Shown here in pieces: positions 35,518-43,120 of a stretch of DNA of 46,931 bases; position 1 is the first letter of the stretch; every line of letters begins with the position of its first letter. The notes below the pieces were generated by a model, which saw nothing but the letters and a program-made list of their open reading frames with translations, made no database searches and was not told where the DNA came from. Origin of the DNA: Flavobacterium sp. YO12 (GTDB taxonomy: Bacteria; Bacteroidota; Bacteroidia; Flavobacteriales; Flavobacteriaceae); the NCBI RefSeq assembly GCF_004119495.1, contig NZ_NRQU01000039.1:1-46931 (forward strand), given 5' to 3'. The position numbers were made by a program, and so were the translations under genes.

Positions 35518-36813
35518 CTATTTGTGTTGCATCAATTTTTCGATATCTGCAATTTCAATAGGCAATGCTTCCGAAAGATTTATGTTTCCATCTTCTGTAA
35601 GCAGGTAATCGTTTTCTAATCGACAGCCAATTCCTTCTTCTCTAATATAAATTCCGGGTTCGCAGGTCAATACCATTCCTTTTTCTAACGGGCGGGAATA
35701 CAATCCAACATCGTGAACATCAAGACCTAAATGATGAGCCGTTCCGTGCATAAAATATTTTTTGTAAGCCGGATAATCAGGATTTTGGTTGGCAATATCT
35801 TCAGGAGTAATCAGTTTTAATTTAATTAATTCCTGTTCGATTAAAGCTGCCATTTGCTTTTCGTAATCGCTATGACGTATGCCTGGTTTTAGTAGTTTTG
35901 AACCTTCTTTTAAACAATGCAGAACAGATGAATATACTTCGCGCTGACGAGGTGAAAAAACACCATTTACAGGAACACATCTTGTTGTATCTGAATTGTA
36001 GTTGGCATAACAAACACCAAAATCGACTAAGATCATATCATTTTCTTTGCAAACGGCATCATTAGTATTGTAATGCAAAGCGCAGGCATTTTTTCCAGAA
36101 GCGATAATAGGTCGGAAAGCATGACGAGAAGCGCCATTTTTAATCACTTCATAAATCAGTTCAGCCTCTAATTCAAACTCTTTAATGTTTGGTTTAACTG
36201 CTTTTAAAAGACGTTCAAAACTTTTCACGCTGATTTCAGAAGCTTTTTCTATAAGAGCAACTTCTTCCGTAGATTTTATAGGGCGTAATTCACGTGTAAT
36301 TTTTGCTGCTCTGTAGTATTGATGCAATGGATATTTTTCTTTACACCATTGAATCATTCGATCTTGACGAGTCGTCATTTCGGCGGTTACTCTTTTGATG
36401 TGTTCATTATGACCCAAATAAAAAGCATCGGCCTCAAAAGCAAAAAGCTGTAAAGTCTTTTCGAATTCATGAACCCATTTTATGTTTTTTATACCCGAAA
36501 TTGCTGAAGCTTCTTCTTTGGTCAAAAAATCACCATCCCAAAGTTTGGTGTGCTCGTTTACTTCTTTTATAAATAAAATAGTTCGATTTTCTTCTTTGTA
36601 GGCATCCGGACAAATAACCAAAATAGTTTCGTCCTGATCAATTCCCGACAGGTAAAATAAATCGTTATTTTGAGCAAATCCCATTACATCATCTGCATTG
36701 TTGGGCATTACATCATTAGAAACCAAAACCGTAATGGTGCTTGGATTTATTTTTTCAGAAAAACGTTTTCTGTTTTCGATGAATAAAGAAGGTGATATGG
36801 ATTCGTATCTCAT
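35518..36813 (-). CDS. Aminopeptidase P / Xaa-Pro peptidase (M24B), 431 aa
   Basis: This cytoplasmic metallopeptidase removes N-terminal residues before proline, and probably hydroxyproline. The N-terminal domain (about 1-165; MRYESISPSLFIENRKRF) is of the AMP_N type. The catalytic domain has Asp264 and Asp275 (ILVDFGVCYANYNSDTTR), His360 (HGTAHHLGLDVHDVG), Glu385 (TCEPGIYI) and Glu400 (GCRLENDYL), so all five metal ligands are present. Length matches E. coli PepP (about 440). It begins 4 bp after the D-amino-acid oxidoreductase stop and is the last gene of the 4-hydroxyproline operon. Confidence 0.93.
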   Translation of the reverse strand: MRYESISPSLFIENRKRFSEKINPSTITVLVSNDVMPNNADDVMGFAQNNDLFYLSGIDQDETILVICPDAYKEENRTILFIKEVNEHTKLWDGDFLTKEEASAISGIKNIKWVHEFEKTLQLFAFEADAFYLGHNEHIKRVTAEMTTRQDRMIQWCKEKYPLHQYYRAAKITRELRPIKSTEEVALIEKASEISVKSFERLLKAVKPNIKEFELEAELIYEVIKNGASRHAFRPIIASGKNACALHYNTNDAVCKENDMILVDFGVCYANYNSDTTRCVPVNGVFSPRQREVYSSVLHCLKEGSKLLKPGIRHSDYEKQMAALIEQELIKLKLITPEDIANQNPDYPAYKKYFMHGTAHHLGLDVHDVGLYSRPLEKGMVLTCEPGIYIREEGIGCRLENDYLLTEDGNINLSEALPIEIADIEKLMQHK

Positions 36814-36817
36814 AAAA

Positions 36818-38053
36818 TTATAATTGAAACATTTCTGTATTGACCGATGTGGTTTTCTCCGAAATAATCTCCGAAACCAGTTTTCCTGTTGCCGGTGCTA
36901 AACTTAATCCCATCATCGCGTGTCCTGTTGCCAAAGTTAAGTTTTTTATTTTTTTGTCTCGCGTAATTATTGGCATTCCAGACGGTGTACAAGGTCTAAA
37001 ACCAAACCAAGTTTCTTTTTCTTCTGGCATTTCGATTTTTAAATCGGGATAAAAGTCGTTAATGCTGTTTACAATTCCCTGCACTCTGTTTTTGTTTATT
37101 TGAGTGTCATTTGTATGCGTTATTTCCATAGTACCGCCAAAACGAATATCGTTGTTCATAGGTGTAACAGCCACTTTTCCTTCGCATAAAATGGCGGGAA
37201 TTGAGGGTTTTTGTTTGGTATCCTGTAAAGTAAAACTATATCCTTTTCCAGGCAAAATTGAAATTGATCGATGTAGTTTTTTTGCAATTTCCTGGCTCCA
37301 TGATCCTGTTGCTAAAACGACTTCATCTGTTTTAAATGGTCCTATATCAGTAATTATTTCTGTAACAGAATTGTTTTTTATAACGAAATCTTCGACCAAA
37401 GTTCTATTGTAAATTTTTACGTTTAATTTGTCTAATTCACCTTTTAAAAACCGCATGAATTTTTGCGGATAAAGATGTGCGTCACTTTTATAATGCACCC
37501 CGCCAATTACGTCTGTTCGAGTTCCTTTCTCAAGTTTTGTTACTTCATCTTTTGATAAAAAATCGACTTCTAATCCAAAAGAAGCAGCCAGTTCTCCTTC
37601 ATGAATTATTTCTTCGCCTGTTCTTTCTGTTTTATAAAGCATTAAAAGACCTTTTTTCTCGTAAAAAAAGGAATCATTTTCTTTAGTGAAATCCTCATAC
37701 AATTCTTTGCTGAATAATGATAAATTGCAAAGTGCCGGCATCGCTTTTTCGACATGTTGTTTATTGGCATGTTTATAAAATTGAAGTCCCCATTTTGCAA
37801 GATCAGCACTTAATCGCGGCTTTACATAAAAAGGACTTTGGCTGTCAAACATCCATTTTATGCCCTGTGCAATCATTCCGGGCTGTGCCAATGGAATAAT
37901 GTGAGAAGGAACAATCATTCCGGCATTGCCATACGAACAGCCGTCGGTCATGTCTGATTTGTCAAAAACAACTACTTCATAACCTTCTTTAGCGAGATAG
38001 TATGCAGAACATAGTCCTATTATTCCGCCGCCAATAATACTTACTTTTTTCAT
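36818..38053 (-). CDS. FAD-dependent D-hydroxyproline dehydrogenase/oxidase (DadA-like), 411 aa
   Basis: This is an amino-acid oxidoreductase of the DAO fold. The FAD Rossmann motif GGGIIGLCSAYYLA is at residues 8-21, followed by the acidic strand end VVVFDKSD. A C-terminal FAD motif TGHAMMGLSLAPATGKLV lies near 377-394. It should convert cis-4-hydroxy-D-proline, made by the epimerase just upstream, to delta1-pyrroline-4-hydroxy-2-carboxylate. It is a single-subunit DadA-like form, not the multi-subunit dehydrogenase found in some Pseudomonas. A hairpin lies 17 bp in front of its start. General D-amino-acid dehydrogenase activity is the alternative. Confidence 0.88.
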   Translation of the reverse strand: MKKVSIIGGGIIGLCSAYYLAKEGYEVVVFDKSDMTDGCSYGNAGMIVPSHIIPLAQPGMIAQGIKWMFDSQSPFYVKPRLSADLAKWGLQFYKHANKQHVEKAMPALCNLSLFSKELYEDFTKENDSFFYEKKGLLMLYKTERTGEEIIHEGELAASFGLEVDFLSKDEVTKLEKGTRTDVIGGVHYKSDAHLYPQKFMRFLKGELDKLNVKIYNRTLVEDFVIKNNSVTEIITDIGPFKTDEVVLATGSWSQEIAKKLHRSISILPGKGYSFTLQDTKQKPSIPAILCEGKVAVTPMNNDIRFGGTMEITHTNDTQINKNRVQGIVNSINDFYPDLKIEMPEEKETWFGFRPCTPSGMPIITRDKKIKNLTLATGHAMMGLSLAPATGKLVSEIISEKTTSVNTEMFQL

Positions 38054-38070
38054 TAAAATTATGCATTTTA

Positions 38071-38110
38071 AAAATCATTGGTAAGCGTATCTTCTCGCTG
38101 AAACCAATGA
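38071..38110 (-). terminator. Hairpin between epimerase and oxidoreductase genes
   Basis: The arms aatcattggt (38071-38080) and accaatgatt (38101-38110) are followed on the minus strand by TTTTAAAATG. It looks like a weak terminator or attenuator, or an mRNA end-protecting structure, inside the operon. The next ATG is only 17 bp away, which leaves little room for a new promoter. Confidence 0.55.
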
Positions 38111-38130
38111 TTTATTTTGATATTAATTTA

Positions 38131-39141
38131 TTAGATTACTTGAAATCCAAATGCGTAAGGATCATCTTCTTCATCAATAATTATATTGTTGTAACCATAT
38201 ACTTTTGCCCATCCTTGAATGCTTGGTACAATGGCTTTAATATCTCCAATAGAAGTTTCTTCTTCAACTCTTCCTATAAATTTACTGCCAATAAAACTTT
38301 CGTGAATAAAATCTTGGCCTTTTTTCAGTTTGCCTTTCGCGTGAAGTTGCGCCAATCTGGCTGAGGTTCCTGTTCCGCAAGGCGAACGATCGATTGCTTT
38401 GTCTCCGTAAAAAACCGCATTTCGTCCAGATGATGAAGAATCTAACGGATCTCCTGTCCAAAGCATATGGCTGACATCTCTAATAGTGCTGTTTTCTGGG
38501 TGAATGAACCTATCAGGATATTTCTCGTTGATGCGTTTGCGAACTTCCTGACTGTATTGTACAATTTTTGCCGCGGTAAAATCTTGTATTCCCGAAAAAT
38601 TAGTCTGCGGATCTACAATAGCGTAATAATTTCCGCCATAAGCAACATCAAAAGTTATTTCGCCAAGTTCAGGACAATCAATAGTAAGTCCTTCGGCAGC
38701 GAGATATGATTTTACATTGGTTAAACGTACCCAATCTACTTTTTTTCCTGTTTGCTGATATTCAATTTGAACTAAACCAGCAGGCGCTTCCATTTTTATT
38801 TTTCCTGGAATTTTTGGAGTAACCAATCCTTCTTCAACAGCAATGGTTATTGTTCCGATAGTTCCGTGACCGCACATAGGCAAACAGCCGGAAGTTTCGA
38901 TAAACAAAATACCAAAATCATTTTCAGGATTACTTGGCGGATAAAGTATACTGCCGCTCATCATATCATGACCTCGGGGTTCAAACATTAGTCCTTTGCG
39001 AATCCAGTCGTATTCTTTTAAAAAGTGCTGGCGTTTTTCGCTCATATTGTCACCAATTAAATTTGGACCGCCGCCGGCAACCACTCTCACTGGATTACCA
39101 CAGGTGTGTGCATCGACACAAAAAAAAGTTTTTCTTGGCAT
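38131..39141 (-). CDS. 4-hydroxyproline 2-epimerase (proline racemase family), 336 aa
   Basis: The enzyme should convert trans-4-hydroxy-L-proline to cis-4-hydroxy-D-proline. It has both catalytic cysteines, Cys90 in LPMCGHGTIG and Cys255 in DRSPCGTGTSAR, as needed for a two-base epimerase. This contrasts with the Cys/Thr paralog at 23556. Residues CVDAHTCGNPVRV (8-20) and FEPRGHDMMSG (53-63) are family motifs. The 4-bp gap from the aldehyde dehydrogenase and the downstream oxidoreductase place it in a complete hydroxyproline pathway. Proline racemase is unlikely given the partners. Confidence 0.93.
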   Translation of the reverse strand: MPRKTFFCVDAHTCGNPVRVVAGGGPNLIGDNMSEKRQHFLKEYDWIRKGLMFEPRGHDMMSGSILYPPSNPENDFGILFIETSGCLPMCGHGTIGTITIAVEEGLVTPKIPGKIKMEAPAGLVQIEYQQTGKKVDWVRLTNVKSYLAAEGLTIDCPELGEITFDVAYGGNYYAIVDPQTNFSGIQDFTAAKIVQYSQEVRKRINEKYPDRFIHPENSTIRDVSHMLWTGDPLDSSSSGRNAVFYGDKAIDRSPCGTGTSARLAQLHAKGKLKKGQDFIHESFIGSKFIGRVEEETSIGDIKAIVPSIQGWAKVYGYNNIIIDEEDDPYAFGFQVI

Positions 39142-39144
39142 AAA

Positions 39145-40728
39145 TTAAATAGGTTTGTTTGTTATTACATCATTAACAGTTCTATTGATATTTAATGGGT
39201 TTTTATTTTGAAGTGCTTCCGGAAGTAATTCATCCGGCCAATTTTGATAGCTGAAAGGGCGTACCCATCGTTTTACGGCATGAATTCCCACAGCGGTAAA
39301 TCTAGAATCTGACGATGCAGGGTAAGGACCTCCGTGCAGCATTGAAGCGCATACTTCAACACCAGTAGGAACTCCGTTAAAAATTAAGCGTCCAACTCTG
39401 TTTTGTAAAGCGCTTATAACAGTGTCATAATTTGAAATTTCGGCAGATTCGGCAATTATAGTTCCAGTCAGCTGTCCGTCTAATTTATTAATAATAGTGG
39501 TAAGTTCTTCTAGATTTTCGCATTGAACGATAATCGAAAACGGACCAAAAACTTCATGGCTTAATATTGTATTTTCTAAGAATGTTTTACCATCTACACT
39601 TAGTACAGTCTGCTGTGCATAATTAGGTGCAGTTTCTTCCTTGTATTCGGCAACCGTTATAACACCGTTTTGAGATCTGATTTTTTCTCTGCCGTTATTA
39701 AAATCAGCTTTAATTGACGGATGCAGCATACAAGAAGGTGCTATTTTTTCAATTTCTTCGGATAATTCTTTTGTAAACTGATCTAATTCTTTTCCTTTTA
39801 TTCCTAAAAGCAATCCAGGATTGGTACAAAATTGTCCCGTTCCCAGTGTGATTGAACCAGCATAAATGGCTGCCCATTTTTTGCTGTTTTTTGCTAATGC
39901 TTCGGGCAAAATAACGACAGGATTTATGCTTCCCATTTCGGCAAAAACAGGTATTGGTTCCGGGCGTTGTGAAGCCAGATTAAATAAAGCACGTCCTCCA
40001 TTTATACTTCCAGTAAATCCAACAGCTTTTACAAGCGGATGTTTTACTAAACTTGTACCAAGTGTTGTACCGCTGCCAATTAAATTAGAAAAAACACCTT
40101 CGGGCATTTGGTGTTTTTTTGCCGCTTTTATAACTGCAGATGCAACCATTTCGCCGGTTGCAATATGCATAGAATGGCTTTTTACAATTACAGGACATCC
40201 TGCAGCCAAAGCTGATGCAGTATCGCCTCCTGCGGTAGAAAATGCAAATGGGAAATTACTAGATCCAAAAACAACAACTGGACCTAACGGAACCAGCATT
40301 TTGCGCAGATCTTCTTTCGCGAGCGGTGCTCGATCAGGAATTGCTGTGTCAATAGTAGCTTCAAGCCAGCTTCCTTCTAAAAGCATATTGGCAAAAGAGC
40401 GTAATTGAAAAATAGTACGTCCTCTTTCTGATTCTGCTCTGCCTTTTAAAAAACCTGATTCGGTGCAGTATATTTCTAATAAAGCATCTCCCAATTCTAG
40501 GATTTCGTCTGCAATTGAATTTAAAAAAGCTGCTTTTTTTGCCGCTGGATAATTTTTATAAATTTTAAAGGCATCATCCGCTAAAGCAACCGCCTGTTCA
40601 ATTTCTTCAGGAGATGCTTCTGTAAATGTCCATGGATTTTCTATATTCCACTGCGGGTTTATGGTTTTATATGTTTTGGCTCCGCTCGCCAAAAGCTGAC
40701 TTCCAACATAATTTTTTCCTGTAATCAT
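39145..40728 (-). CDS. 2-oxoglutarate semialdehyde (2,5-dioxopentanoate) dehydrogenase, 527 aa
   Basis: This aldehyde dehydrogenase should oxidise 2,5-dioxopentanoate to 2-oxoglutarate, the last step of hydroxyproline breakdown. The family motifs are VVFGSSNFPFAFSTAGGDTASALAAGCPV (152-180), general base Glu264 in VFAEMGSINPV and nucleophile Cys301 in GTGQFCTNPG. The SSNFPFAF and GQFCTNPG forms are those of the dedicated dehydrogenase subgroup, distinct from the ALDH7-type enzyme at 17792. It is second in the operon. The 160 bp in front hold a 25-bp palindrome (40790-40814). Confidence 0.92.
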   Translation of the reverse strand: MITGKNYVGSQLLASGAKTYKTINPQWNIENPWTFTEASPEEIEQAVALADDAFKIYKNYPAAKKAAFLNSIADEILELGDALLEIYCTESGFLKGRAESERGRTIFQLRSFANMLLEGSWLEATIDTAIPDRAPLAKEDLRKMLVPLGPVVVFGSSNFPFAFSTAGGDTASALAAGCPVIVKSHSMHIATGEMVASAVIKAAKKHQMPEGVFSNLIGSGTTLGTSLVKHPLVKAVGFTGSINGGRALFNLASQRPEPIPVFAEMGSINPVVILPEALAKNSKKWAAIYAGSITLGTGQFCTNPGLLLGIKGKELDQFTKELSEEIEKIAPSCMLHPSIKADFNNGREKIRSQNGVITVAEYKEETAPNYAQQTVLSVDGKTFLENTILSHEVFGPFSIIVQCENLEELTTIINKLDGQLTGTIIAESAEISNYDTVISALQNRVGRLIFNGVPTGVEVCASMLHGGPYPASSDSRFTAVGIHAVKRWVRPFSYQNWPDELLPEALQNKNPLNINRTVNDVITNKPI

Positions 40729-40789
40729 TTTTTTATATGTTAAGATTAAAGTTAAATCCAGATTTGTTAAAAATTACAGTGTTTTGTGT

Positions 40790-40814
40790 GCTGGTTATTG
40801 CTATAATAACCAGC
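40790..40814. promoter_or_regulatory. Perfect 25-bp palindrome before the semialdehyde dehydrogenase gene
   Basis: The 10-bp arms gctggttatt (40790-40799) and aataaccagc (40805-40814) enclose a 5-nt loop. No T-run follows on either strand, so it does not look like a terminator. It may be an mRNA hairpin in the intercistronic leader or an operator. Confidence 0.5.
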
Positions 40815-40888
40815 TCAAAAACAAACAAACTAAATCAACCAAATTAAACTTTTTGAGAAAAAAGATTAATTTTCTGTTCAATACAAGT

Positions 40889-41809
40889 TTATAATACTAT
40901 AGACTTGTAATCTGGAAGTGTAGGTCTAGTGCGAAGGCTTTCGTTGATAATAGCCAACACTCTTTCTCTTTCAGCTCCATGAAGCGGTAATCTTGGTGCA
41001 CGAACATACTCTGTTCCTAAACCTGTGGCAACTTCAGCCAGTTTTATATTTTGCACTAAAAGCGGATTAATATCTAATTCTAAAAGAGGTAAAAACCATC
41101 TGTAAATAGCCAAAGCTTCTTCGGCTCTTCCTGCTTTTGCCAGTTTGAAAATCGCAACAGTTTCGGCTGGGAAAGCATCCACTAAACCAGAAACCCATCC
41201 GTCAGATCCCATGAAGATACTTTCTAATGCCAGCGTATCAACACCAGATAAGATTTTTAATCTTCCGTTAAAACGGTTTATAATTCTTGTTACATTCGAA
41301 ATGTCTCTTGTAGATTCTTTTACGGCTTGAATGTTGTCGAATTTTAAAATTTCTTCAAACATATCTAATGTTACTTCTATTTTATAATCTATAGGATTGT
41401 TATAAATCATGATAGGAAGTGAAGTGCTTTTTGCAATTTCAGAGAAATAAGTTACTGTTTCGTGACTTGCAGCATTGTAACGCATAGGAGGAAGTAACAT
41501 TAAACCTTTTGCTCCATTTTTTTCTGCTTCGTTAGCAGCAAGAATCGCGGCACGAGTTGTTTGCTCGGCTATATTCATAATTACCGGAACTTGCCCGTTA
41601 ACGATATTGATTGTCTCTTGAATTAATTCTTTTTTTTCCTCTTGTAATAATGTGCTTGCCTCGCCAAGTGTACCTCCTAAAATTATTCCAGAAACACCCG
41701 CTTCGAGTTGAGCTTTAACATTTACTTCAAACATATTGAAGTCTAATTTGTCATCGGCAGTAAATTTTGTGGTTACTGCTGGCATAACGCCTTTCCATTG
41801 AATACTCAT
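40889..41809 (-). CDS. Delta1-pyrroline-4-hydroxy-2-carboxylate deaminase (DapA family), 306 aa
   Basis: This is a Schiff-base lyase/deaminase of the DHDPS/NAL fold. The ATG at 41809 (MSIQWKGVMPAVTTKF) is chosen because it gives the family length; an upstream in-frame start would add an unrelated 22 residues. Key residues are Lys164 (Schiff base, AVKES), Tyr136 (IYNNPIDY) and GGTLGEASTL at 45-54. True DapA is usually elsewhere in the genome with other lysine genes. In this operon it should turn pyrroline-4-hydroxy-2-carboxylate into 2,5-dioxopentanoate, ammonia and water. It is the first gene after the shared promoter with the AraC regulator. Confidence 0.9.
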   Translation of the reverse strand: MSIQWKGVMPAVTTKFTADDKLDFNMFEVNVKAQLEAGVSGIILGGTLGEASTLLQEEKKELIQETINIVNGQVPVIMNIAEQTTRAAILAANEAEKNGAKGLMLLPPMRYNAASHETVTYFSEIAKSTSLPIMIYNNPIDYKIEVTLDMFEEILKFDNIQAVKESTRDISNVTRIINRFNGRLKILSGVDTLALESIFMGSDGWVSGLVDAFPAETVAIFKLAKAGRAEEALAIYRWFLPLLELDINPLLVQNIKLAEVATGLGTEYVRAPRLPLHGAERERVLAIINESLRTRPTLPDYKSIVL

Positions 41810-41829
41810 AATTACGATTTTAATTTTTT

Positions 41830-41894
41830 CAAAAATATTTATAAGTAGTAAATATGTGCTTAGGGAAGTTATCACAAAAAGATACTATATTATC
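41830..41894 (-). promoter_or_regulatory. Promoter of the 4-hydroxyproline operon with AraC-type half-sites
   Basis: On the minus strand TATTTTTG (41830-41837) is a perfect -7 element 21 bp before the ATG. A half-site GAAGTTATC (41865-41873) and an exact TATATTATC (41886-41894) are 21 bp apart, in plus-strand reading. The 35-bp offset equals that at 35047 and 30104. The divergent AraC regulator starts at 41974, so autoregulation is possible. Confidence 0.58.
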
Positions 41895-41973
41895 CGCTTT
41901 AGTATTAATTTTTAAAATTATTACTTAATATGTGTACATTTTTTTATATTTATCACATGTAATTAAATTGATT

Positions 41974-42840
41974 ATGAAAGTATTTCCATTTAAGATTCCA
42001 AAAACTAAAGAAGATTCGTTAATTTATCAAGAGGATATTGAGTTTGTTTTCTATGATAAATTGCATCAGCACGAAGAAATACAAATCAGCTATATTGAGA
42101 ATGGCGAAGGAACCATTTTTGTAGGTGATACTATTTCACCTTATCAAAAAGGTGATGTGGTAGTTATAGGCAGTAATCTGCCTCACGTATTTAGAAGTGA
42201 TGCCAACACAGAAGAATTATCTGTAATGTTAACATTGTTTTTTACTGCAAATTCTTTTGGAAAGGATTTCTTTTCACTGCCCGCTTTAAAAGAAATTCAA
42301 CCGTTTTGGGAGGGCTGTAAAAATGGTTTTGTGGTTAATAATCCGTCTAATAAAGTTATTAAATCCTTTAAAAAGATTAAATCGGTTAATGAATTTGATC
42401 GGTTTATGCTTTTTTTAGAAATAACAAAAAAGCTTTCGCAGGATAAAAAAACACCGCTTTCGAGTTATATATATGATAAAAAAATAACTGATAATGAGGG
42501 CAAGAGAATGCAGACGGTTTTTGAATATGTGATGACTAATTTTCAAAAAAATATTACGCTCGAGGAAATAGCTGCTTTATCGAATATGACCAAAAATGCA
42601 TTTTGTAAATATTTTAAAGTGCGAACTAATAAAACCTTTTTTCAGTTTTTGATTGAAATTAGAATTGAGAGGGCAGGGAAGCTGTTGTCGAAATCGCAAG
42701 AACTTTCAGTTCTAGAAGTTTCTGAATTGTGCGGCTTTAATAATATTTCGAACTTCAATAGAAAGTTTAAGGAGATTAAAGGAATGTCTCCTTTAGTTTA
42801 TCGGAAATCCCAAAGATTGAAATGGAAACAAAAGGTATAA
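41974..42840 (+). CDS. AraC-family regulator of hydroxyproline use (inferred), 288 aa
   Basis: The ATG at 41974 is chosen; an in-frame GTG 42 bp upstream is unlikely. An N-terminal cupin sensor domain (about 20-140; FYDKLHQHEEIQISYIENGEGTIFVGD, GDVVVIGSNLPHVF) precedes a C-terminal AraC double helix-turn-helix (about 185-285; ITLEEIAALSNMTKNAFCKYFKVRTNKTF, SNFNRKFKEIKGMSPLVYRK). It is divergent from the 4-hydroxyproline operon. Paired 9-bp sites with 21-bp period in three nearby promoters suit a dimeric AraC activator. The ligand is inferred to be hydroxyproline or a pathway intermediate. Confidence 0.9.
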   Translation: MKVFPFKIPKTKEDSLIYQEDIEFVFYDKLHQHEEIQISYIENGEGTIFVGDTISPYQKGDVVVIGSNLPHVFRSDANTEELSVMLTLFFTANSFGKDFFSLPALKEIQPFWEGCKNGFVVNNPSNKVIKSFKKIKSVNEFDRFMLFLEITKKLSQDKKTPLSSYIYDKKITDNEGKRMQTVFEYVMTNFQKNITLEEIAALSNMTKNAFCKYFKVRTNKTFFQFLIEIRIERAGKLLSKSQELSVLEVSELCGFNNISNFNRKFKEIKGMSPLVYRKSQRLKWKQKV

Positions 42841-42872
42841 ACGTTGGCTGTAATTTTCAAAAAAAATGTTTA

Positions 42873-43020
42873 AACACATAGAAACATAGGTTTTATAGCT
42901 GGAAAAGAATACATAAAGAAATACATTTCTTTCGCATAGCCAGTCCCGAAGCTTCGGGATGCATTTAAAACAAGTGAAACGCCTTTTTTTTAGAACTCAG
43001 AGTCTATGTTTCTATGTGTT
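42873..43020. repeat. Palindromic repeat, family B, copy 2
   Basis: The perfect 17-bp inverted ends (42873-42889 and 43004-43020) are the same as in the copy at 24658-24797. The inner AAGTGAAACGCCTTTTT is shared. This copy also holds a 16-bp palindrome TCCCGAAGCTTCGGGA at 42944-42959, absent from copy 1. Confidence 0.9.
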
Positions 43021-43066
43021 AAAATAATTACACATAATGAGTTAATAAAACAATTGAGTGCAAATA

Positions 43067-43103
43067 AAAAAGCTCCTTAAACATTCTTGTCTAAGGAGCT
43101 TTT
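43067..43103 (-). terminator. Terminator of the agmatine deiminase-like gene
   Basis: The 12-bp arms aaaagctcctta (43067-43078) and complement (43092-43103) lie 18 bp past the stop, with A/T runs on both sides. Confidence 0.82.
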
Positions 43104-43120
43104 GAGTTTTATGTCTTTTA

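Noticed and set aside
39866..40408. Long open frame (180 codons) on the plus strand
   Set aside because: It lies wholly inside the semialdehyde dehydrogenase gene on the other strand, and its translation resembles no protein. Other antisense frames, such as 11288-11698, were dropped for the same reason.
40889..41809. Dihydrodipicolinate synthase (DapA) for lysine synthesis
   Set aside because: Operon partners are all hydroxyproline-catabolic, and the DapA fold is shared by the pathway deaminase.
24658..43020. Repeats as a CRISPR array or insertion sequence
   Set aside because: Copies are single and far apart, palindromic, without spacers and without a transposase gene.
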